Assembly: GCA_025929005.1 (NCBI GenBank)
Contig: JAICND010000147.1
Coordinates: 1 to 5,031, forward strand
Reading direction: 5' to 3'
Length of the DNA: 5,031 bases
Source: Acidimicrobiia bacterium
GTDB lineage: Bacteria; Actinomycetota; Acidimicrobiia; Spongiisociales; ZC4RG35
The notes under the pieces are model-generated. The model was not told where the DNA came from. It did not search any database and saw only the letters and a program-made list of their open reading frames with translations. Shown one piece after another: positions 1 to 5,031 of this stretch. Position numbers and translations under genes: made by a program. Numbering within the stretch: the first letter of the stretch is position 1; each line of letters opens with the position of its first letter.

Positions 1-1
1 G

Positions 2-340
2 ATCGGGGCCGGGCTCGGGCTGGCGGACCTTGATCGGGTACCAGTGAGACGCGCACCGCGGTGGCTGGTGCGGGCCTGGGGGTCGCGGGCGTCGGCCATG
101 ACCCTGCCCTGGGCGATTTACGTCAAACCGGGGGTCCTGGCGGGCGACCGGACCGTGCTCGCGAGCCTGGTGTTTCATGAACTGGTCCATGTCCGTCAAT
201 GGCGGGACCTGGGGGTGATCCGCTTCTCACTCCGTTATCTCACCGAGTATCTGCGGGGTCGCCGTGCCGGCCTGACCCACCAGGAGGCGTATCTGGCTAT
301 CTCTCTCGAGGAAGAGGCCCGCCGTTTAAGCGGCCACTGA
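2..340 (+). CDS. Minigluzincin-like putative zinc metallopeptidase (HELVH protein), probably 5'-partial
   Basis: This is a small protein of unknown substrate. Counting from a GTG at 44 it has 98 residues. It carries HELVH at residues 45-49, the HExxH zinc-binding and catalytic signature, and a glutamate-rich SLEEEA segment at 87-92. In short gluzincins and DUF4157-like proteins a glutamate of this kind, about 40 residues downstream, is the third zinc ligand; that assignment here is inferred. A short helical linker (RYLTEYLRG) lies between the two. No signal peptide or membrane helix is evident. The start is uncertain. The frame stays open to the left edge (GLGLADLDRVPVRRAPRW), and the GTG at 44 has no Shine-Dalgarno at a good distance, so the gene probably begins before the window. 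The stop is TGA at 338-340, six bases before a strong hairpin. The gene converges on ppk2. The presence of a gene is near certain; protease activity is only likely. Confidence 0.72.
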   Translation: MGAGLGLADLDRVPVRRAPRWLVRAWGSRASAMTLPWAIYVKPGVLAGDRTVLASLVFHELVHVRQWRDLGVIRFSLRYLTEYLRGRRAGLTHQEAYLAISLEEEARRLSGH

Positions 341-346
341 CCGCGG

Positions 347-393
347 TTTTATCACCCAGACCCGCCGGAAAACGGCGGGTCTGGGTGATAAAA
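347..393. terminator. Perfect 21-bp hairpin between convergent genes, probable bidirectional terminator
   Basis: The left arm (347-367) and right arm (373-393) are exact reverse complements over 21 bp, separated by the 5-nt loop GAAAA. The core is GC-rich (ACCCGCCG paired with CGGCGGGT). The hairpin starts 6 nt after the upstream gene's TGA and ends 6 nt before the ppk2 stop on the other strand, as expected for a shared terminator of two convergent genes. It is atypical in that the stem opens with TTTT and closes with AAAA on both strands, so no U-tract follows the hairpin in either direction. U-tract-free hairpins are reported as terminators in actinobacteria. The structure is certain; the termination role is inferred from position. 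Confidence 0.75.
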
Positions 394-399
394 GCACTG

Positions 400-1197
400 T
401 TAGTGAACGATCAGGCCCGACAGGTCCGTGTCAGGTTGTGGATAGGTCAGGCGGAGGGATTCCAGGGTTTCGACCAGGATTGTTGACACCACTAGATCGC
501 GGTACCACTTACGGTCGGCCGGAACCACGTACCACGGTGCCTGTTCGGTTGAGGTCCGGCCCAGCATGTCCGCATAGGCCTGCTGATAATCGTCCCAGAG
601 CTGGCGCTCCTCGAGGTCGCCGGCATGGAACTTCCATCGCTTATCCGGATTGTCGATCCGCTCCTGGAGACGCTGGCGTTGCTCGTCCTTGGAGATGTGG
701 AGGTAGAACTTGCGAATGGTGGTTCCCTCCTCCACCAGCATCCGCTCGAAGTCGGCGATCTGTTGGTATCGGCGATTCCATCGGTTGGGCTCCACCAGGT
801 TCTTGACCCGCACGACCAGAACATCCTCGTAATGGCTCCGGTTGAAAATTGTGATCTCACCTTTGCCCGGGGTGTGAGGGTGAACCCGCCACAGATAGTC
901 GTGGGCCAGTTCGGCGTCGGTGGGACGTTTGAACGAAGCGACCTTGACCCCAACCGGGTTGACTCCCTCGAACACCCGCCGGATCGTCCCGTCCTTGCCG
1001 CCGGTGTCCATCGCCTGCAGCACCACCAGCAGGGCGTGTCGATGATCCGCGTAGAGAAGCTCCTGATAATCCTCGAGTTGCTTGCGAAGAGTCTTGAGGA
1101 TCTTGCGGCCCTCGTCCTCTGCGAGTCCGCCGTCGTCGCTGGTATCCCAGCGGCCCAGATCAACGTTTGACCCGGCGGCGACCAGATACTTCTTCAC
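400..1197 (-). CDS. ppk2: Polyphosphate kinase 2, class III-like (polyphosphate:AMP/ADP phosphotransferase)
   Basis: This cytosolic enzyme transfers phosphate from polyphosphate to nucleotides; class III members act on both AMP and ADP. The 265-residue protein is of normal length for one PPK2 domain and looks complete. It shows the Walker A motif MDTGGKDGT (residues 63-71), the Walker B region IFNRSHYEDVLVVRV (117-131), and the lid segment with HISKDEQRQRLQERIDNP then DKRWKF (167-190). From memory it closely resembles the Meiothermus ruber class III enzyme along its whole length; the class is inferred from that. The GTG at 1197 was chosen because MKKYLVAAGS matches the usual family N-terminus and GAGGGAG lies just upstream. 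The frame could extend to an ATG at 1269, but those 24 residues are not family-like and would run over the comEA start. The gene is divergent from comEA and convergent with the HELVH gene, with a hairpin 6 nt past its TAA stop. Confidence 0.95.
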   Translation of the reverse strand: MKKYLVAAGSNVDLGRWDTSDDGGLAEDEGRKILKTLRKQLEDYQELLYADHRHALLVVLQAMDTGGKDGTIRRVFEGVNPVGVKVASFKRPTDAELAHDYLWRVHPHTPGKGEITIFNRSHYEDVLVVRVKNLVEPNRWNRRYQQIADFERMLVEEGTTIRKFYLHISKDEQRQRLQERIDNPDKRWKFHAGDLEERQLWDDYQQAYADMLGRTSTEQAPWYVVPADRKWYRDLVVSTILVETLESLRLTYPQPDTDLSGLIVH

Positions 1198-1199
1198 GA

Positions 1200-1206
1200 C
1201 TCCCTC
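1200..1206 (-). promoter_or_regulatory. Ribosome binding site of ppk2
   Basis: On the minus strand GAGGGAG precedes TC and then the GTG at 1197. GAGG sits 5 nt from the start codon, within the normal range. This site is the main reason, besides homology, to prefer GTG 1197 over the longer ATG 1269 frame. Confidence 0.6.
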
Positions 1207-1220
1207 GGTGGACCAACTCC

Positions 1221-1226
1221 ACCCTA
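1221..1226 (-). promoter_or_regulatory. Candidate -10 element of ppk2
   Basis: TAGGGT on the minus strand fits the TANNNT pattern of the -10 box. A start about 7 nt downstream (near 1214) would give a leader of about 17 nt that contains the GAGGGAG site. No good -35 hexamer is seen at 16-18 nt; a TTGTAA lies 20 nt upstream, which is too far. Placement fits, but one six-base match is weak evidence. Confidence 0.3.
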
Positions 1227-1243
1227 GACCTGCCACATCGGGG

Positions 1244-1255
1244 CCGTTACAACGG
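1244..1255. repeat. 12-bp palindrome in the ppk2/comEA divergent region
   Basis: CCGTT-AC-AACGG has 5-bp perfect arms around a 2-nt centre. It lies just 5 nt upstream of the comEA GTG and about 18 bp upstream of the candidate ppk2 -10. Such a position would suit an operator acting on either gene. The element is short and single, so a regulatory role is speculative. Confidence 0.3.
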
Positions 1256-1260
1256 AAACC

Positions 1261-1824
1261 GTGAGTCAAATGCTTCGGCTGGCGGTGCCCTTGCTACTGA
1301 TCGCCATCGTGGCCGGTGTCTTTTGGGGATCTAGATCGCCCGAACCCCTGCCAGCCGTCCTGGCGACATCGGTACCAACCTCAACGGCGCCCGGCGACTC
1401 CCTCACCGTCCACGTCGCCGGGTACGTGATGTCTCCGGGCCTGGTCGAATTGGCGACAGGCGCCCGGGTGGCTGACGCCGTCGCCGCAGCTGGAGGCCTC
1501 CGTCCCGGAGCTGACACCACCGCGATCAACCTGGCCACGCCGTTACGGGATGGAGACCAGGTCCTGATCCCGGGACCCTCCGATCAGGATGGCCATCCCA
1601 GCGCTGGCGCCCCGGCAACCGACGGCGACGGAAGGGTCCGCGTCAACCAGGCCAACCAGGCTGAGCTTGAGACTCTCCCGGGGGTTGGTCCGGTCCTGGC
1701 GCAGCGGATCCTCGACTTCCGCGAGGAACACGGGCCATTCCAAACCGTTGAAGACCTCCTCGATGTGCCCGGCATCGGTGAGGCCAAGCTCGCCAGCTTG
1801 CGAGATCACTTGATCATCCCTTGA
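1261..1824 (+). CDS. comEA: ComEA, competence DNA-binding protein (SLBB + helix-hairpin-helix)
   Basis: This is the membrane-anchored receptor that binds incoming double-stranded DNA outside the cytoplasmic membrane and hands it to ComEC. The 187-residue protein has one N-terminal membrane segment (about residues 5-22), a low-complexity linker, an SLBB domain (about 48-104, VHVAGYVMSPGLVEL to GDQVLIPG), a Gly/Asp-rich spacer, and a C-terminal double helix-hairpin-helix domain (126-185). The two DNA-binding hairpins are LPGVGPVLAQRI and VPGIGEAKLASL, with the typical VNQANQAELETLPGVG lead-in. This SLBB-HhH order is usual for Gram-positive ComEA. The GTG at 1261 has only a weak GGA upstream; an ATG at 1270 is an alternative that would lose three residues. 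Its TGA overlaps the TTG start of comEC, indicating one transcript and coupled translation. It is divergent from ppk2. Nothing appears broken. Confidence 0.93.
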   Translation: MSQMLRLAVPLLLIAIVAGVFWGSRSPEPLPAVLATSVPTSTAPGDSLTVHVAGYVMSPGLVELATGARVADAVAAAGGLRPGADTTAINLATPLRDGDQVLIPGPSDQDGHPSAGAPATDGDGRVRVNQANQAELETLPGVGPVLAQRILDFREEHGPFQTVEDLLDVPGIGEAKLASLRDHLIIP

Positions 1825-3989
1825 AGCTGAGGCTCCCCGACGATGCTGCCCGACCGGTCGTGCTGGCACTGGTCTGGACCTGGGTGGGCGTGTCGGTTGG
1901 CCGTTCTGCCTGGTGGTGGCTTGCACCGACGGCAGCGACGCTGCTGTTGTTTGTCTCCAGAGAACGTTGGGCCATCCTGGCTATCGCCGCCATCGTGGCG
2001 GGCACTCTGGCCGGTCTTCTCTCCATCTCCCGCGAGCGCGCCGTCCTTGAGGCGGTCGTGCCAGCAGGCCGGGTCACGCTGATCGTCACCGCCACGATGG
2101 ATCCGGCGCCAGGTGAGTATGGGGAGGCCTGGTTGTTGGCCAGACCGGCAGCGGTAGTCAGTGGCGATCAGGTCGTCGCCTGGCAGGGTCCGCCGATCCT
2201 CGTTAGCGGCCAGGTTCCGGGCGGCCTCGCTGCCGGTGAGCAGGCGCAGGTGGTTGGTCGGATCAACCAACGGCCCGGGTGGGCGCGGGGAACCCCCTAT
2301 GCGGCCCGAGTGTCCGCTTCCTCCGTATCGGAGGTAGGCGCCGCCAGCCTCATCGTCGGGGCGGGCAACGCAGTAAGAGACCGGGTCGTCGATCAACTGG
2401 GTGGCGACCGACCGGCGGCTGCCTTGCTGGCCGGGTTCCTGGTCGGAGCTACCGACGACCTGCCCGAGGTCGATTACGAGGCGTTGCGGCGCTCCGGTCT
2501 AGCTCACTTCGTTGCCGTGTCCGGTTCGAATGTGGCCGGCTTCCTGCTGTTGTGGTGGCTGGCACTGGGACCTATCGGCCTCGGTCGACGCCGGGGGATT
2601 CTCGGGTTGGCGGGACTAGTCCTCTTCGTCGTGGCGACGCGGTGGGAGCCGTCGGTGGTGCGCGCCTCGCTCATGGCAGGGACGGTCCTGGCCGGCCGCG
2701 TGGTGGGGTGGCCAATTGACTCGTGGACGGCGCTCGGCGCCTCCGGAACTCTCGCCCTGCTCGTCTCGCCCGAACTCTCAGGTGACCTGGGGTTTCAACT
2801 CTCCGTGCTCGCCACTGCCGGAATCCTGGCCGGGCACGGGATGCTTCCGGAGACATGGCCGGCCTGGCTACGGACTCCTCTGGGGGCGACACTCTCGGCC
2901 CAGGTGGCGGTGCTGCCCTTGCTGTTGGCGGTGTTTGGATCGGTTCCGTTGCTGTCACCGGTGACCAATCTGATGGCGGCTCCGATGGTGGCGTTCGCGA
3001 CGATGACGGGCGGGATCGGCACAATCCTCGGACTGGCACCGGTCACCGAAGCGGGCGTCGTGGCGGCCGGGGCCGTTCTCGTGGTGGCGAGAGCTGCCTC
3101 CTCCTGGCCGCAGGTGGGTCCGCTCGTGGCCACCGCGGTCGTCGGGATTGTTTGGATGGCGCGTTCTCCGCGCTGGCGGCCGCTGGCAGCCCTGGCGGCG
3201 GCGCTGGCAATCTCCGGACCCTTAGTTCTTGTCTCGCCTCCACCGCGGTTAGCGGCAGTGTTCCTCGATGTAGGTCAGGGTGACTCCACCCTCTTGCTGG
3301 GGGCCAGCGGCCAAGCGGTGCTCGTTGACGGCGGGCCCAGTCCCGTGGGGTTGATGGCGGCGCTCGAGAGGTATCGCGTTGAGGACCTGGCTCTCGTGGT
3401 TGTGACTCATGCTCACGAGGATCATGCCGGTGGCATCGCGGCCTTGCCTGGTCGTCGAACGATCGGGCAGATCTGGTACCCCGGTGGCCTTCATTCGGGG
3501 GAGAGTTGGGAGCAGATTCTGATCGGAGCTGTTGCCTTCGGCATCCCGGTGGAGGTGGCGGTTCCCGGTATGGTTGAAGTCATCGATGGCATGCGACTCG
3601 AGGTCCTCGGACCGCTGCGGCGCTATGAGGGCATCAACGATCAGTCGGTCGTCCTGTGGGTGGAGGCCGGCGGCGCCAGCCTCTTCCTTACCGGCGACAT
3701 CGAGGTGGCCGCTCAAAGTGATCTCGGCCCCCAGCGTGCTGATGTACTCAAGGTTCCCCATCATGGTGGCAGCACTTCCGACCTCGACTGGCTCGCTGCT
3801 TCGATGCCCCGGCTATCGATCGTGAGCGTCGGCGAGAACGACTACGGGCACCCATCTCCCGAAGTGCTGGAAGTCCTGTCTGCCAGGTCCGTTGTCGTTC
3901 GCACCGACTTGGCTGGCGACATCGTCGTGCCGCTCACGGGCGATCCGCTCAGGATGATCCCGGTCTCGAGTTCCGGTCGAGCTCCCTGA
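1821..3989 (+). CDS. comEC: ComEC/Rec2, DNA uptake channel with metallo-beta-lactamase-like domain
   Basis: This inner-membrane protein forms the channel that carries single-stranded DNA into the cytoplasm during natural transformation. The 722-residue protein has the full family architecture. N-terminal membrane helices (about 11-68) precede a DUF4131/OB-like region (about 80-175). The Competence domain follows (about 195-465, many helices, with HFVAVSGSNVAG at 229-240 and GDLGFQLSVLATAGI at 321-335). The C-terminal metallo-beta-lactamase-like domain (about 476-715) contains DVGQGDSTLL, the metal-binding HAHEDH at 530-535, TGD with D626, PHHGG with H647-H648, and GHPSP at 676-680. All expected metal ligands are present, so nuclease activity is possible. 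The start is TTG at 1821, overlapping the comEA TGA as TTGA; no Shine-Dalgarno is obvious, so coupling to comEA is likely. A GTG at 1860 is an alternative. The last 41 bp overlap the convergent GGDEF-like gene. holA, which often follows comEC, is not next. Confidence 0.95.
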   Translation: MKLRLPDDAARPVVLALVWTWVGVSVGRSAWWWLAPTAATLLLFVSRERWAILAIAAIVAGTLAGLLSISRERAVLEAVVPAGRVTLIVTATMDPAPGEYGEAWLLARPAAVVSGDQVVAWQGPPILVSGQVPGGLAAGEQAQVVGRINQRPGWARGTPYAARVSASSVSEVGAASLIVGAGNAVRDRVVDQLGGDRPAAALLAGFLVGATDDLPEVDYEALRRSGLAHFVAVSGSNVAGFLLLWWLALGPIGLGRRRGILGLAGLVLFVVATRWEPSVVRASLMAGTVLAGRVVGWPIDSWTALGASGTLALLVSPELSGDLGFQLSVLATAGILAGHGMLPETWPAWLRTPLGATLSAQVAVLPLLLAVFGSVPLLSPVTNLMAAPMVAFATMTGGIGTILGLAPVTEAGVVAAGAVLVVARAASSWPQVGPLVATAVVGIVWMARSPRWRPLAALAAALAISGPLVLVSPPPRLAAVFLDVGQGDSTLLLGASGQAVLVDGGPSPVGLMAALERYRVEDLALVVVTHAHEDHAGGIAALPGRRTIGQIWYPGGLHSGESWEQILIGAVAFGIPVEVAVPGMVEVIDGMRLEVLGPLRRYEGINDQSVVLWVEAGGASLFLTGDIEVAAQSDLGPQRADVLKVPHHGGSTSDLDWLAASMPRLSIVSVGENDYGHPSPEVLEVLSARSVVVRTDLAGDIVVPLTGDPLRMIPVSSSGRAP

Positions 3990-4764
3990 AGAGATCGATG
4001 ATGCGCGCCATCGCCGCCTCGTTGCCCGGATGGGTAGCGGTGATCACCCTCACTTCGTTACCGGTGGCGGCGGCCAACTGAGTACGGAGGTTGTCGGCGA
4101 CGATCCGGGCGCCCTCGGTCGACGTCTCCGGCAAGACCACACCGATCACATGGCGATCGCCGCTGCGACCGTGCACAGGGTGGTCTGAGGCCCGGACGCT
4201 CGCTGCGAGTCTGGTCCCCAACTCGCGCATGGAAGCTTTGACCCGGCGACTGGGCAGATCACCCCAGGCCGAAAAATCTGCTGCGATAACAGAGAACACC
4301 TTCTGATACCGCTCGGCCCGGGCCCGTTCCACGTCGGCGGTCTCCAGAAATGAGCGGGCGTTACCGAGGCCAGTCTCGTCGTCGATGTCGTCGTACAGTT
4401 CCATTTTCTCGAGGGTGGCTTTGATCTGACGGATCGCCCATCCTCCCCCTACCCCGAAGACCACATATCCGAACAGCCGGGCGCTGACCTGTCCGGCTAA
4501 TGGTCCAAATCCAACCAGTTCGATGGCGGGCAGTCGCAAGAGCAGATAAACCGCCGCCGCTCCCAGAGAAACGGCCAGGCCGCCCGGGAGGGCGAAAAAC
4601 ATGAAGCCTGCGAAGACGGGAATGAAAAGCAGTGTTCCTATCACCTCCACCCGGTCCACTCCTCGCCAAAGCGCCACCAGCGCGACCGCGGCAATGAGGG
4701 TCAATCCGGACAACATCAGGAGCGACCGGGCGCGCTGGTAGGTCAACGGGGAGCGACTCGCCAT
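3949..4764 (-). CDS. Four-helix membrane protein with degenerate GGDEF-like domain
   Basis: The 271-residue protein has four predicted membrane segments (about residues 14-33, 41-58, 60-78 and 94-112), a short linker (IRQIKATLEKMELYDDI), and a C-terminal domain (about 124-265) that resembles a diguanylate cyclase fold. Similar landmarks are DDETGLGNARSF, matching the usual DxLTGLxNRRxF, then AERYQKVFSVIAADFSAW, and VVLPETSTEGARIVADNLR, the segment that normally follows GGDEF. The signature itself is lost: the nearest residues are SGDRH at 201-205, and the second Asp of the usual DxDxF metal site is Ser. Cyclase activity is therefore unlikely; a sensory, scaffold or nucleotide-binding role is inferred. 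An RASD (191-194) recalls the inhibitory RxxD site, but its spacing is not exact. The ATG at 4764 was chosen because a -10-like TACACT lies 6 nt upstream, as in leaderless genes; an ATG at 4785 with AGGGG upstream would add seven residues. The 3' end overlaps comEC by 41 bp. Confidence 0.85.
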   Translation of the reverse strand: MASRSPLTYQRARSLLMLSGLTLIAAVALVALWRGVDRVEVIGTLLFIPVFAGFMFFALPGGLAVSLGAAAVYLLLRLPAIELVGFGPLAGQVSARLFGYVVFGVGGGWAIRQIKATLEKMELYDDIDDETGLGNARSFLETADVERARAERYQKVFSVIAADFSAWGDLPSRRVKASMRELGTRLAASVRASDHPVHGRSGDRHVIGVVLPETSTEGARIVADNLRTQLAAATGNEVRVITATHPGNEAAMARIIDLFRELDRNSRPGSS

Positions 4765-4770
4765 GCAGCA

Positions 4771-4776
4771 AGTGTA
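4771..4776 (-). promoter_or_regulatory. Candidate -10 element for a leaderless transcript of the GGDEF-like gene
   Basis: On the minus strand TACACT is followed by six bases (TGCTGC) and then the ATG at 4764. This is the spacing expected if transcription starts at the A of the start codon, a common leaderless arrangement in actinobacteria. No clear -35 is seen. The site lies inside the alternative ATG 4785 reading frame, so it also argues for the shorter start. Confidence 0.4.
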
Positions 4777-4800
4777 TGAGTTCATGTCGCCCCTGGCCGG

Positions 4801-4806
4801 TAGGAT
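4801..4806 (+). promoter_or_regulatory. Candidate -10 element for the right-edge gene
   Basis: TAGGAT fits TANNNT and lies 12 nt upstream of the GTG at 4819. Transcription would start near 4813, which would cut into the GGAG ribosome site at 4811-4814. No -35 is evident. The match is weak and is listed because the divergent gap is only 54 bp and must hold the signals for both genes. Confidence 0.2.
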
Positions 4807-4818
4807 CGTCGGAGATCC

Positions 4819-5031
4819 GTGCCTGCATTGCTGCGTTCCCGTCTTGCCGTCGCCGTGCTCTTCGGTGTGTTCCTGATCCCTATCTTCCTCATGTCTTCGC
4901 TGCGGGGATTGACCCATGTGGTTAGCTGTGCGCAACCGGGGGAGAGGTCCTACCAGGTGGAGATCACCGGCGGTGAGCCCGTCATCACGGGTTCGGCTTT
5001 GGTGGTGGCCGGGGAAGACACCGGCTGTGGA
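4819..5031 (+). CDS. Membrane-anchored or secreted protein of unknown function, 3'-partial
   Basis: A GTG at 4819 opens a frame that runs 71 codons to the right edge without a stop, so the gene is truncated by the window. GGAG at 4811-4814 lies 4 nt before the start and supports it. The N-terminus (MPALLRSRLAVAVLFGVFLIP) has basic residues followed by a hydrophobic stretch of about 17 residues (about 9-25), typical of a signal peptide or membrane anchor. The following part is polar and extracytoplasmic by inference, with CAQPGERSYQVEITGGEP and two further features: an ITGSALVVAG strand-like run and a terminal GCG. The cysteines (about residues 37 and 70) could form a disulfide. I do not recognise the family. 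It is divergent from the GGDEF-like gene. Confidence 0.7.
   Translation, partial: MPALLRSRLAVAVLFGVFLIPIFLMSSLRGLTHVVSCAQPGERSYQVEITGGEPVITGSALVVAGEDTGCG

Noticed and set aside
191..205. Protein-level check (residue numbers of the GGDEF-like protein) for an active GGDEF and RxxD inhibitory site
   Set aside because: RASD is present but its distance from SGDRH is one residue off the usual spacing and the catalytic motif is absent, so I do not call a functional cyclase or c-di-GMP site. Coordinates here are residues, not bases.
625..1170. A 181-codon open frame on the + strand opposite ppk2
   Set aside because: It is antisense to a clearly conserved PPK2 and its translation shows no domain. 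Long antisense frames are common opposite GC-rich genes.
1198..1269. N-terminal extension of ppk2 to ATG 1269
   Set aside because: The added 24 residues do not resemble PPK2 N-termini, would overlap the comEA start and leave no promoter space; GTG 1197 has a ribosome site.
1806..2396. A 196-codon open frame on the - strand across the comEA/comEC junction
   Set aside because: The translation is rich in Arg, Gly, Asp and Gln with no recognisable fold, and it lies opposite two intact competence genes.
3249..3764. A 171-codon open frame on the - strand opposite the ComEC C-terminal domain
   Set aside because: It mirrors the metallo-beta-lactamase-like coding sequence and has no plausible start signal or domain.
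4765..4935. Extension of the GGDEF-like gene to ATG 4935
   Set aside because: The added 57 residues are His/Gln/Arg/Glu-rich, unlike the rest, and would overlap the divergent gene whose signal-peptide-like start and GGAG site are convincing.

Overview
The window looks like a piece of a GC-rich bacterial chromosome, most likely an actinobacterium. The taxonomic call is an inference. It rests on high GC, frequent GTG/TTG starts, a comEA-comEC pair, a short HExxH protein of a type I associate with actinobacteria, and a leaderless-looking promoter. I see no mobile elements, CRISPR arrays, tRNA or rRNA genes, or phage genes. The coding is dense and the gene order ordinary. The only stretches without a gene are short (about 54-63 bp) and lie at three junctions.

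Layout, left to right. (1) The 3' end of a small HELVH metallopeptidase-like gene (+), probably cut by the left edge. (2) A perfect 21-bp hairpin placed symmetrically between two convergent stop codons. (3) A complete class III-like polyphosphate kinase 2 gene (ppk2, -). (4) A 63-bp divergent intergenic region with a small palindrome. (5) comEA and comEC (+), overlapping by 4 nt at TTGA, encoding the DNA receptor and the inner-membrane DNA channel of natural transformation. (6) A four-helix membrane protein with a degenerate GGDEF-like domain (-), whose 3' end overlaps the end of comEC by 41 bp tail to tail. (7) A 54-bp divergent intergenic region, then the first 71 codons of a membrane-anchored or secreted protein of unknown function (+), cut by the right edge.

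How the genes work together. ComEA and ComEC form one DNA-uptake unit: ComEA binds double-stranded DNA outside the membrane and ComEC passes a single strand inward. Both look intact by motif. The Ppk2 protein uses polyphosphate to phosphorylate AMP/ADP and has no evident mechanistic link to uptake; it shares only the divergent control region with comEA. The degenerate GGDEF protein lacks a catalytic signature and is more likely a sensor or scaffold than a cyclic-di-GMP synthase. I found no convincing undescribed system. The most notable points are the U-tract-free hairpin, the degenerate GGDEF gene overlapping comEC, and the short gluzincin-like protein.
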